A stretch of DNA of 15,561 nucleotides from JAFGSZ01 sp964492185 (GTDB taxonomy: Bacteria > Bacteroidota > Bacteroidia > Bacteroidales > UBA10428), in the NCBI GenBank assembly GCA_964492185.1, contig CAZBJH010000080.1, positions 1 through 15,561 of the forward strand, written 5' to 3'. Made by a program: the position numbers and the translations under genes. How positions within the stretch are numbered: the stretch's first letter is position 1; every line of letters starts with the position of its first letter. Below, in pieces: positions 5,453 to 12,964 of this stretch. Under the pieces are notes generated by a model. It did no database searches. It saw only the letters and a list, made by a program, of their open reading frames with translations, and was not told where the DNA came from.

Positions 5453-7891
5453 ATGAAATACGGGTATTTTGACGATCAGAACCGTGAATACGTGATCACC
5501 AACCCGCGGACTCCTTATCCATGGATCAACTATCTCGGCAATAGCGATTTTTTTTCAATTATCACTAACTTTGCCGGAGGGTATAGCTTTTATAAGGATG
5601 CCCGGCTCCGAAGGATTACCCGTTACCGTTATAATAATGTGCCCGTTGATGACGGCGGAAAATATTTTTATATTAATGATAACGGCGAAATATGGAATCC
5701 GGGATGGAAACCCGTGAAGTGTGAACCGGAGAAATACTCATGCCGACATGGAATGGGTTACACCATAATATCAGGAGAGCGAAAAGGGCTCAAAGCAGAA
5801 GTATTGTATTTTATTCCACCTGGCGTCGAGGCCGAAATCCAAAAGATGACACTGATAAATACAGGAAAAACAAGGAAAATATTCTCATTGTTTTCCTTTG
5901 TCGAATGGTGCTTATGGAATGCACAAGATGACATGACTAACTTCCAACGTAATTTTTCCACCGGGGAAGTAGAAATAATAGGATCGGCCATATATCATAA
6001 AACGGAATATAAGGAACGCCGGAATCATTATGCTTTTTATGCAGTTAATGAAAAAATTGACGGTTTCGATACCGACCGTGACACTTTCACCGGGCTTTAC
6101 AATGGATTTGATGCACCGGATACAGTTATCAACAATAAAGCAGAAAATTCAGTCGCGCACGGATGGTCCCCGGTGGCATCCCATTTTCTTCGCGTGGAGC
6201 TTGAGCCGGGAGAAACAAAGGAACTGGTTTTTATCCTGGGGTATGTTGAGAACAGCGATGATGACAAATGGGAGTCAAAAGGGGTCATCAATAAAACCAA
6301 AGCCGAAAACATAATAAGCAGTTACAGCAAAGTGGCCACTGTAAATGAAGAATTTGCAAAACTGAAAAAATACTGGAGCGAACTCCTTTCAGTATACCAG
6401 GTTAAAAGTCACGACGAAAAGCTGGACCGTATGGTAAACATCTGGAACCAATACCAATGCATGGCTACTTTCAATTTTTCGCGGAGCGCTTCATTCTTTG
6501 AATCAGGAATTGGCCGGGGCATGGGTTTTCGTGATTCCAACCAGGACCTGATAGGTTTTGTGCACCTTATCCCTGAAATAGCCAAAGAGAGGATACTTGA
6601 TATTGCAGCCACACAATTCGAGGACGGGGGCGCTTACCATCAGTACCAGCCCCTGACAAAACAAGGAAACAACGAAGTAGGAGGAAACTTTAACGACGAC
6701 CCCTTATGGCTTATATTAGCCGTTTCAGCTTACATAAAGGAAACCGGTGACTGGAAAATTCTCGATATCCAGGTACCATTTGATAATAACCCTTCAAATA
6801 CCGCCAGTCTTTTTGAACACCTCAGCCGTTCATTTTATCATGTGGCAAATAACCTTGGGCCTCACGGATTACCCTTGATCGGAAGGGCCGATTGGAATGA
6901 TTGTCTGAATCTGAATTGTTTTTCAACCAATCCCGATGAATCCTTTCAAACTACGGAAAACAAGCAGGACGGGATAGCTGAATCGGTTTTTATTGCCGGT
7001 ATGTTCGTGTTATACGGTAATGAATACATCCGTATATGTGAAAAGACTTCCAATTACGGGGAAGCTGATAAAGCAAAAAAAGAGGTTGAAAAAATGGTAA
7101 CTGCCGTGAATGAGCACGGCTGGGACGGTGACTGGTTCCTGAGGGCTTACGATTATTACGGTCATAAGATCGGAAGCAACAAAAATGAAGAAGGAAAAAT
7201 ATTTATCGAACCACAGGGAATGTGTATCATGGCCGGTATAGGTCTGGATGACGGCAAGGCCCGCCGAGCACTTGAATCAGTAAAAGAACGCCTCGACTGC
7301 AAATACGGTATAGTGTTGAATAATCCACCATTTACAAAGTATTACATCAACATGGGTGAGATATCCACATATCCGCCCGGGTATAAAGAAAACGCGGGTA
7401 TCTTTTGTCATAACAACCCATGGATAATGATCGCGGAAACACTTAACGGTAATGGCGACCGTGCATTCGATTATTACAGGAAAATAACGCCTGCATACCT
7501 GGAAGATATCAGCGATCTGCACAAAACTGAACCATACGTGTATTCACAAATGATCGCCGGCAAGGATGCTTTCAGACCGGGAGAAGCAAAAAACTCATGG
7601 CTCACCGGTACGGCAGCATGGAACTTTTATACTGTTACCCAACACATACTTGGTATAAGGCCTGATTTTGACGGACTGCATATCGAACCTTGTATCCCCT
7701 CAAACTGGGATGGATTTAAAGTAACAAGAAAGTTCAGGGGAGTGTTATACCATATTACTGTAATGAACCCCGGCCATATCTCCCGGGGAGTGAACAGGAT
7801 ACTAATTGACGGTGATATCCTTGGCAGTCCGGTTATCCCTTTATACGAAAAAGGAAGTGAACATAGAGTCGAGGTTATTTTGGGAGAATAG
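5453..7891 (+). CDS. GH94 glycoside phosphorylase, cellobiose/cellobionate phosphorylase type
   Basis: GH94 enzymes cleave a beta-glucoside with inorganic phosphate, inverting the anomer, to alpha-glucose-1-phosphate and the acceptor sugar. The 812-residue protein is full length and collinear with Cellvibrio/Cellulomonas cellobiose phosphorylase from its first residues (MKYGYFDDQNREYVIT). It has LFSFVEWCLWNAQDD (146-160), GIGRGMGFRDSNQD (352-365) and GLPLIGRADWNDCLNLNCFS (472-491). Arg355, Asp361 and the catalytic acid Asp483 match residues 362, 368 and 490 of the C. gilvus enzyme at a constant offset of seven. No signal peptide is seen, so it is cytoplasmic. It leads the kdgA-dctPQM operon. 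That context raises the alternative that the acceptor is an acid: cellobionic acid phosphorylases of the same family use gluconate or glucuronate. The sequence alone, read by eye, does not separate these. Family certain; acceptor open. Confidence 0.93.
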   Translation: MKYGYFDDQNREYVITNPRTPYPWINYLGNSDFFSIITNFAGGYSFYKDARLRRITRYRYNNVPVDDGGKYFYINDNGEIWNPGWKPVKCEPEKYSCRHGMGYTIISGERKGLKAEVLYFIPPGVEAEIQKMTLINTGKTRKIFSLFSFVEWCLWNAQDDMTNFQRNFSTGEVEIIGSAIYHKTEYKERRNHYAFYAVNEKIDGFDTDRDTFTGLYNGFDAPDTVINNKAENSVAHGWSPVASHFLRVELEPGETKELVFILGYVENSDDDKWESKGVINKTKAENIISSYSKVATVNEEFAKLKKYWSELLSVYQVKSHDEKLDRMVNIWNQYQCMATFNFSRSASFFESGIGRGMGFRDSNQDLIGFVHLIPEIAKERILDIAATQFEDGGAYHQYQPLTKQGNNEVGGNFNDDPLWLILAVSAYIKETGDWKILDIQVPFDNNPSNTASLFEHLSRSFYHVANNLGPHGLPLIGRADWNDCLNLNCFSTNPDESFQTTENKQDGIAESVFIAGMFVLYGNEYIRICEKTSNYGEADKAKKEVEKMVTAVNEHGWDGDWFLRAYDYYGHKIGSNKNEEGKIFIEPQGMCIMAGIGLDDGKARRALESVKERLDCKYGIVLNNPPFTKYYINMGEISTYPPGYKENAGIFCHNNPWIMIAETLNGNGDRAFDYYRKITPAYLEDISDLHKTEPYVYSQMIAGKDAFRPGEAKNSWLTGTAAWNFYTVTQHILGIRPDFDGLHIEPCIPSNWDGFKVTRKFRGVLYHITVMNPGHISRGVNRILIDGDILGSPVIPLYEKGSEHRVEVILGE

Positions 7892-7910
7892 TTTATTTCA
7901 TATATTTTTG
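7879..7910 (+). promoter_or_regulatory. Bacteroidota sigma-ABfr-type promoter for kdgA-dctPQM
   Basis: TTTG (7879-7882) and TATTTTTG (7903-7910) are separated by 20 bp, an exact fit to the Bacteroidota consensus TTTG-N19-21-TAnnTTTG. The -33 box lies in the last codons of the GH94 gene and the -7 box in the 54-bp gap before kdgA. This suggests kdgA and the TRAP genes can be transcribed independently of the GH94 gene. The match is seen; activity is inferred. Confidence 0.55.
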
Positions 7911-7945
7911 AATGCATAAATCTTCATATTTAAAGCAGAAATATT

Positions 7946-8623
7946 ATGGCAAGGTTTTCAAAAACGGAAGTTCTTATAGAAATGAGAAATACCGGGATTG
8001 TTCCGGTATTTTATCATCCGGACATTGAAGTAACCAAAAAAGTGGTAAATGCTTGTTACGAAGGGGGTATCAGAACATTCGAATTTACTAACCGGGGTGA
8101 ATATGCCCATGAAGTGTTCGGTGAACTAAACAAATATGTCCGGGATAATATGCCCGCGATGATAATGGGGGTTGGTTCGGTTATCGATGCTCCCACGGCA
8201 GTCATATATATGCAACTGGGAGCTAACTTCATAGTTTCACCTTTGTTAAATGAAGACATGGCTTCCGTTTGTAACCGAAGACTGGTGCCATGGATGCCGG
8301 GTTGCGGAAGTCTTTCGGAAGTATCAAGGGCCAATGAGATGGGAGCTGATGTAACAAAAATATTTCCCGGATCACAGGTTGGCGGACCTGAATTTGTAAA
8401 AGCAGTTAAAGGTCCGTGTCCACGCACGAACCTTATGCCTACAGGAGGAGTTTCACCCACCGAAGAAAACCTTAAAGCATGGTTCGATGCCGGGGTTTAT
8501 TGCGTGGGCATAGGATCTAAACTCATTCCCAAAGAATTCGTCAAAAATCATAATTATACGGGAATAACAGATATTGTGAGATCAGCCTTGCATATTGTAA
8601 AAAAAGTCAGAAACAGCAATTAA
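7946..8623 (+). CDS. kdgA: KDPG aldolase (2-dehydro-3-deoxy-phosphogluconate aldolase / KHG aldolase)
   Basis: This class I aldolase cleaves KDPG to pyruvate and glyceraldehyde-3-phosphate, the last step of the KDG pathway. The 225-residue protein has the Eda/KdgA architecture: GIVPVFYHPD near the N-terminus, the catalytic glutamate region FEFTNR (Glu46), GVGSVIDAPTA (75-85), FIVSPLLNEDM (95-105), WMPGCGSLSE (116-125), the Schiff-base lysine in TKIFPGSQVGGPEF (Lys138), and the phosphate-binding PTGGVSPTEENLKAW (165-179). Its substrate is made by KdgK, encoded in the divergent-side operon. It is separated from GH94 by 54 bp with its own promoter-like sequence, and dctP follows after only 20 bp. 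Specificity for KDPG rather than 4-hydroxy-2-oxoglutarate is inferred from the neighbours. Confidence 0.95.
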   Translation: MARFSKTEVLIEMRNTGIVPVFYHPDIEVTKKVVNACYEGGIRTFEFTNRGEYAHEVFGELNKYVRDNMPAMIMGVGSVIDAPTAVIYMQLGANFIVSPLLNEDMASVCNRRLVPWMPGCGSLSEVSRANEMGADVTKIFPGSQVGGPEFVKAVKGPCPRTNLMPTGGVSPTEENLKAWFDAGVYCVGIGSKLIPKEFVKNHNYTGITDIVRSALHIVKKVRNSN

Positions 8624-8643
8624 TTTAAAATCAAAATAAAAAA

Positions 8644-9660
8644 ATGACACTTATAAAGATTATACTTTTCTATCCCTTTATTGCATTGGTATTACTATTG
8701 ACCGGAGGATGCAGGGAAGTTTCTCAAACCAGGGAATTAAAGCTGGCACACGGCCTCGATATAAGCCATCCTGTTCATAAGGGAATGGTCTATATGGCCG
8801 GGAGATTAAAGGATAAATCCGGCGGGAAACTTACTTTGAGGATATACCCGAGTGAGCAGTTGGGCACAGAACGTCAGTGCCTGGAAATGCTGCAAATAGG
8901 CAGTCTCGACATGACTAAAGTCTCGGCAGCCATCATTGAAGGTTTTGTTCCCAAATTTCAGATATTTGGCCTGCCTTACATTTTCAGAAATAAAAAACAT
9001 ACCTGGGAAGTACTGACAGGAGATATTGGTGAAGAATTATTAATGTCAGGTGAGAAATTCTGGCTGCATGGCCTTACTTTTTATGATGCCGGCAGCCGCA
9101 GTTTTTATACCATTGATCAGCCTGTTAATAAACCGGAAGATCTTAACGGCTTAAAGATACGGGTAATGGAAAGCATCACTGCAGTTAAGATGGTAAGGGC
9201 CCTCGGCGGGTCACCCACGCCGATCTCATGGGGAGAATTATATACATCCCTGCAAAACAGGGTTGTTGACGGGGCTGAAAATAACCCTCCTTCATTCTAT
9301 CTTTCGCATCATTATGAAGTTTGTAAGTTTTATTCCCTGGATGAACATACGACAATTCCTGATGTGTTGATGATCAGTACCCATACATGGAATCATCTGA
9401 CAGGGAAAGAACAAAAATGGATAACAGAAGCAGCTGAAGAATCTCTTGATGCCCAGCTCAAATACTGGGAAGAATCGGAACTGGAAGCTTTGGAAGAAGT
9501 ACAGAAGGCAGGTGTGGAGATCATTTATCCCGACAAAGAGCCGTTTCTGGATGCTGTAAAGCCTGTATATGAAGAATATAAACAAGATTATCCGGAAATG
9601 TATGCTATCGTGGAAAGAATACAAAACCTTGCAGAAAAATCAGTTACTCTTGATAATTAA
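8644..9660 (+). CDS. dctP: TRAP transporter solute-binding lipoprotein (DctP family, likely uronate)
   Basis: This is the extracytoplasmic binding component of a TRAP transporter. The 338-residue protein begins with a hydrophobic signal (about 6-19) ending in LLLTGGC with Cys23 as the likely lipidation site. The box is slightly atypical (Thr at -3), but no other cleavage site is better. DctP landmarks are LAHGLDISHPVHKGM (34-48), GSLDMTKVS (86-94), Arg152 in GSRSFY, NGLKIRV with the carboxylate-binding Arg173, GGSPTPISWGELYTSLQNRV (188-207) and DGAENNPPSF (209-218) with the ligand-facing asparagines. The ENNPPSFY pattern and the operon context (kdgA upstream, dctQM downstream) favour glucuronate or galacturonate, or another acidic sugar, as ligand. 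Lipid anchoring is unlike the free periplasmic DctP of Proteobacteria. The 20-bp gap to kdgA supports co-transcription. Confidence 0.93.
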   Translation: MTLIKIILFYPFIALVLLLTGGCREVSQTRELKLAHGLDISHPVHKGMVYMAGRLKDKSGGKLTLRIYPSEQLGTERQCLEMLQIGSLDMTKVSAAIIEGFVPKFQIFGLPYIFRNKKHTWEVLTGDIGEELLMSGEKFWLHGLTFYDAGSRSFYTIDQPVNKPEDLNGLKIRVMESITAVKMVRALGGSPTPISWGELYTSLQNRVVDGAENNPPSFYLSHHYEVCKFYSLDEHTTIPDVLMISTHTWNHLTGKEQKWITEAAEESLDAQLKYWEESELEALEEVQKAGVEIIYPDKEPFLDAVKPVYEEYKQDYPEMYAIVERIQNLAEKSVTLDN

Positions 9661-9720
9661 CAGAATTATAAAGTCATTATCCACTTTATTAAATCTACGT
9701 TTAACAATAAACTATAATAA

Positions 9721-10218
9721 ATGAAATCAAGAAAGATAATGGATAAAATATTAGGTGTATTCGTAGTTACAGTTATGTGTATCCTGGTATTAGATGTTGT
9801 GTGGAATGTTTTTTCACGGTATATCCTTAATAATCCAAGTTCTTTTACAGTGGAACTGGCCCGGTATTTGTTGATCTGGGTGGGCTTATTCGGATCAGCT
9901 TATGCTACCGGCCAAAAAGAACACTTAGCCATTGAGTTGTTTCCTCAGACATTGCAACGAAAGAATCCTGCAAAGAAAAGGATCCTTGATATTGTACTAA
10001 ACAGCCTGATCGCTCTATTTGCCCTGATTGTAATGGTTGTAGGAGGTTCGCGTCTCGTATTCATCACTTTTGAACTAAATCAGATCTCTTCTACTCTTCA
10101 GGTTCCGTTAGGATATGTATATTTAAGTCTTCCAATCAGTGGCTTGTTGATCATGTTCTATACAATACATGAGATCATTTACGGGATTCCTGAACATCTT
10201 GAAAGAGTTTACGAATAG
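9721..10218 (+). CDS. dctQ: TRAP transporter small membrane subunit (DctQ family)
   Basis: The 165-residue protein has four hydrophobic segments (about 11-32, 47-64, 91-110 and 125-149), as expected of the DctQ/SiaQ small integral-membrane subunit that pairs with DctM. The family pattern ELARYLLIWVGLFGSAYATGQKEHLAIELF starts at residue 45; its central part, RYLLIW...GSAYATGQKEHL, includes His68. It is placed between dctP (60-bp gap) and dctM (25-bp gap), the canonical P-Q-M order. It should sit in the inner membrane and needs DctM and DctP for function. The small subunit gives no substrate information. Confidence 0.93.
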   Translation: MKSRKIMDKILGVFVVTVMCILVLDVVWNVFSRYILNNPSSFTVELARYLLIWVGLFGSAYATGQKEHLAIELFPQTLQRKNPAKKRILDIVLNSLIALFALIVMVVGGSRLVFITFELNQISSTLQVPLGYVYLSLPISGLLIMFYTIHEIIYGIPEHLERVYE

Positions 10219-10243
10219 TCTTTAATTTTAAAAAACAATTCCC

Positions 10244-11539
10244 ATGGATCTTTTAGCCATTATTATTCTGATAGCATCATTTGTAATTCTCTTATCAATA
10301 GGTATGCCGGTTGCATATAGTATTGGCATTTCCGGTACGCTGACGCTGCTTGTCAGTATATATCCGGTTCCCGCTTTTACAACAATTGCCCAGCGCATAG
10401 CCACCGGGCTCGATAGTTTTTCGCTTCTCGCCATACCTTTCTTTATACTGGCAGGACAGTTAATGAATCGCGGGGGCATTGCCATAAGACTGATTGAATT
10501 TGCCAAAGTGCTGGTTGGCCGTTTACCCGGCGGACTGGCTTTTGTGAATATACTGGCCAACATGCTTTTTGGAGCTATTTCCGGATCTGCAGCTGCCTCA
10601 GCTTCAGCTATTGGTAGCTTTATGACCCCGAAAATGACAGATGAGGGTTATGATAAGTCCTTCAGTACAGCGATCAATGTTACTTCTGCCACAACCGGAC
10701 TGAGCATTCCCCCGAGCAATGTGCTTATCGTATACTCCCTGGCAGCCGGAGGATTAAGTGTCGGCGCTTTGTTTATTGCCGGTTATGTGCCTGGTATCCT
10801 GACCGGTTTGGCACTTATGGCTGTTGCTGCCGTAGTATCGTACCGCAAGAAATATCCCAGGGCTGAAAAAACAAGTTTACGTTTTGGATTTATCAAATTT
10901 ATCGATGCAATCCCCAGCCTTGGAATGATCATTGTTGTTATCGGCGGTATCATTGCCGGTATATTTACTGCAACCGAAGCCGCAGGGATAGCTGTTGTTT
11001 ATGCTCTTATCCTGTCTCTTATATACAGGGAAATAAAAATCAGCAACCTGCCTCAAATTATCCTGAGATCGGTAATAATTTCTTGTATTGTACTGCTTTT
11101 AGTCGGAACTTCAATAGCCCTTTCGTGGGTTATGTCTTACCAGGATCTACCGCAGACAATAAGCGAAGGATTATTGGGATTAAGTTCCAACCCGATCGTT
11201 ATCCTTCTTATTATTAACTTTATCTTACTGGCAGTGGGAGTTGTCATGGATATGACCCCGGCCATTCTGATCTTTACGCCTATTTTCCTTCCCGTAGCTA
11301 TCAATATGGGTATTGATCCCATTCATTTCGGTATGATCATGGTGGTAAACCTGAGTATAGGCCTGGTAACGCCCCCTGTAGGAACAGTATTATTCGTGGG
11401 ATGCAGTATCAGTAAAATAGGTATTGAAAAAGTGATACGGCCAATTTTACCCTTGTATGCAGCCATGTTTATTATACTGATGCTGATCACCTATATACCC
11501 AGGCTGACACTTTGGCTGCCTGAGTTTTTCGGTTTCTAG
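10244..11539 (+). CDS. dctM: TRAP transporter large membrane subunit (DctM family)
   Basis: This 431-residue, highly hydrophobic protein is the sodium-coupled transport channel of the TRAP system. DctM signatures include GMPVAYSIGISG (20-31), IPFFILAGQLMNRGGIA (64-80), the ISGSAAASASAIG block (112-124), LSIPPSNVLIVYSLA (153-167), and the C-terminal GLVTPPVGTVLFVG around 374-387. About a dozen membrane segments can be traced. It is the last gene of the rightward operon; with dctP and dctQ it makes a complete importer. No convincing terminator hairpin is seen in the 62 bp before the convergent hydrogenase remnant. Confidence 0.96.
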   Translation: MDLLAIIILIASFVILLSIGMPVAYSIGISGTLTLLVSIYPVPAFTTIAQRIATGLDSFSLLAIPFFILAGQLMNRGGIAIRLIEFAKVLVGRLPGGLAFVNILANMLFGAISGSAAASASAIGSFMTPKMTDEGYDKSFSTAINVTSATTGLSIPPSNVLIVYSLAAGGLSVGALFIAGYVPGILTGLALMAVAAVVSYRKKYPRAEKTSLRFGFIKFIDAIPSLGMIIVVIGGIIAGIFTATEAAGIAVVYALILSLIYREIKISNLPQIILRSVIISCIVLLLVGTSIALSWVMSYQDLPQTISEGLLGLSSNPIVILLIINFILLAVGVVMDMTPAILIFTPIFLPVAINMGIDPIHFGMIMVVNLSIGLVTPPVGTVLFVGCSISKIGIEKVIRPILPLYAAMFIILMLITYIPRLTLWLPEFFGF

Positions 11540-11601
11540 CTCTGTTTTCGTGTATTAGCCGGAGACTTGCAAGACTGCAGGACTATTTCTGATCAATAAC
11601 A

Positions 11602-12081
11602 TTAGTCCATCCGTGCAAAATAACGCGTATGCAGCAGCTTATGCGATTTATGGCTCAGTGGTTCTTCAAGAAACTCTTCATAAATCTGTTTAATCTCAGG
11701 GTTATCGTGTGATTTTCTAAGCTGCTTACCTTCATCTTCCTTATATATTGCAGCAATCCTTTGCATCCTAATCTCATCGGTTGTAAATCTTGGCTGGCCG
11801 CCGCCTCCAATGCAACCTCCCGGGCAGGTCATAATTTCAATAAAATGAAACTCTTCACCCTTTTGCACCAGTTCGATAATCTTACGGGCATTACCCAAAC
11901 CATGGGCAACACCAACCTTCAGTTCAACACCTTCAAGGAATGACCATTCGGGTTTTGTCCCCTCAATAGTCAATGAAGCCTTCTTAACTCCCTCCAGTCC
12001 CATAACCGGTTGAATATGCAGCTTCTCAAGCGGCACCTCACGTCCTGTGACGATCTCGTATGCAGTGCGAACAGCTGCTCC
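11602..12081 (-). pseudogene. hydA: [FeFe] hydrogenase large subunit, C-terminal remnant
   Basis: The reading frame ends at 11602 and runs back past the GTG at 12036 as AVRTAYEIVTGREVPLEK, still matching the family, until a TGA at 12084-12082. It contains AHGLGNARKIIE and the third H-cluster motif FIEIMTCPGGCIGGGGQP, whose cysteines fall at about 11826 and 11814. The terminal small-subunit-like domain (KEDEGKQLRKSHDNPEIKQIYEEFLEEPL...SHKLLHTRY) is typical of NAD(P)-linked bifurcating HydA/HndD. About 160 of an expected roughly 580 residues remain: the iron-sulfur ferredoxin domains and the first two H-cluster motifs are gone. It cannot form an active site and has no credible start. The gene family is clear; the pseudogene status follows from the missing motifs. 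Confidence 0.9.
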
Positions 12082-12143
12082 TCAGTAAAAGAATCATTAC
12101 ACGAACATCCGGATGCTTTTTCTTCTCCTTTAGTATCCATCAT
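11970..12143 (-). other. Short frame joining a foreign N-terminus to the hydrogenase remnant out of frame
   Basis: Two adjacent ATGs (12143, 12140) open a 57-codon frame starting MMDTKGEEKASGCSCNDSFT, then EEQL. After about 24 residues the DNA becomes hydrogenase sequence (the AVRTAYE part from about 12081), but this frame reads it one base off and ends at 11970. The Cys-rich start followed by SFTEEQL resembles the beginning of small NuoE/HndA-type hydrogenase subunits, which in Bacteroidota often lead the hydrogenase operon. If so, a single deletion removed everything between the start of the first gene and the end of the last. The frame relation is seen; the NuoE-like identity is a weak inference. 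Confidence 0.4.
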
Positions 12144-12415
12144 CAGAAAATTTATTGTTAGTCATTTCACAAAATAAAATCCGTAAAAATATAAATTTAA
12201 ACGTAACGATGAATGATAAAGATTGGGTTGGGAAAAGAAAAACGGAATTTTATATTAATTCTAAATAAATATATATATAACAAGGCTTTGAAACAAGTAC
12301 TTACAAGCTATCAATAAATCTGTATTTCTGCATTTATTTTACCGGTAAAAGATCTCTATACCTTTAAAAAAGAAAAAACATTTAATTTTTGAATGTTATT
12401 TAATTAACAGTTTAT
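12144..12415. other. A/T-rich spacer, no gene recognised
   Basis: This 272-bp low-complexity A/T-rich stretch has stops in all frames and no recognisable RNA gene. On the minus strand TATATTTTT (about 12192-12184) is a one-mismatch -7 box in front of the double ATG at 12143, possibly the old promoter of the hydrogenase operon. Nothing else is supportable. Confidence 0.5.
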
Positions 12416-12628
12416 TTAATCCATAAACTTGAGGTACAGGGGACTGATACCTTCATGTTTTAAAACATCACCTTTATAGAGATTATATACCGAACCGTAT
12501 TTTTTTCGCCTTGATGACCTCGCGGCAATGTAAATTTCGTTTTCAGTTTGTTTAGTACGATACTTTCCCCTTACTATTTTTGCTTCTGCGATTTTAGGGA
12601 ATTCATTTCTATTGTCTGATCCTGACAT
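12416..12628 (-). CDS. Hypothetical small basic protein
   Basis: This 70-codon frame has an ATG at 12628 and a TAA at 12416. The product is hydrophilic and rich in Lys/Arg (KIVRGKYRTKQTENEIYIAA, then RSSRRKKYGSVYNLYKGDVL), with a hydrophobic-aromatic end (ISPLYLKFMD). There is no signal peptide, membrane segment or motif I recognise. It stands alone in a degraded region between the hydrogenase remnant and a repeat element, and no clear promoter precedes it. It may be a real orphan small gene, the tail of a decayed larger gene, or a chance frame. I cannot assign a function. Confidence 0.35.
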   Translation of the reverse strand: MSGSDNRNEFPKIAEAKIVRGKYRTKQTENEIYIAARSSRRKKYGSVYNLYKGDVLKHEGISPLYLKFMD

Positions 12629-12701
12629 TTTATTTTGGGTTTGGTTGTGATATCCTGGTAAACAGATGTTAAAAACATCCTTTTGGTTGCTTATTCAGGT
12701 G

Positions 12702-12819
12702 TCTGTCCATAATGTCCCATTTGCCGCGTTACACTTGTCCGAACATTTCTCATTCACAAGCAAACTCTGCATTTTCGGACTGCGCAATTATTGCAAATGG
12801 AACTTTCTGAACATACAGA
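12702..12819. repeat. Dispersed repeat, copy 3: 118-bp nested inverted repeat (MITE-like)
   Basis: The most complete copy starts TCTGTCCATAATGTCCCATT and ends with ACAGA. Nested arms are TCTGT (12702-12706) with ACAGA (12815-12819), CCATTTGC (12717-12724) with GCAAATGG (12793-12800), and GTCCGAA (12737-12743) with TTCGGAC (12774-12780), around a loop of about 30 bases. It has no coding capacity. The terminal arms are imperfect and offset by a few bases. It could be a MITE or relic insertion-sequence ends, or a large REP-type palindrome. The repeats at 4500 and 4770 belong to the same family. Confidence 0.7.
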
Positions 12820-12856
12820 TGATAAGTTAAACATTTTGCCAACTTTACAGTAGCAA

Positions 12857-12870
12857 ATTATTTACAATAA
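12857..12870 (+). repeat. 14-bp direct repeat flanking the TonB receptor gene (left)
   Basis: ATTATTTACAATAA occurs here and again at 15377-15390, just after the receptor stop codon. It may be coincidence in A/T-rich DNA, or the footprint of an insertion or duplication. Confidence 0.45.
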
Positions 12871-12964
12871 AGACTATGATTTTTTTAAAACGTTCCGGTT
12901 TGTGAAGGCATGATTTTTGATGTTGAATCAGATTTCACAATTATTACTTAACCCTTATTTAATT

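Noticed and set aside
12665..12679. GATGTT-AAA-AACATC hairpin as a terminator
   Set aside because: The stem is only 6 bp and mostly A/T, followed by just four T's, with no gene ending upstream on that strand.
12917..12964. Upstream ATG as the start of the TonB receptor
   Set aside because: Starting there would put 16 polar/irregular residues before a textbook signal peptide beginning at 12965.
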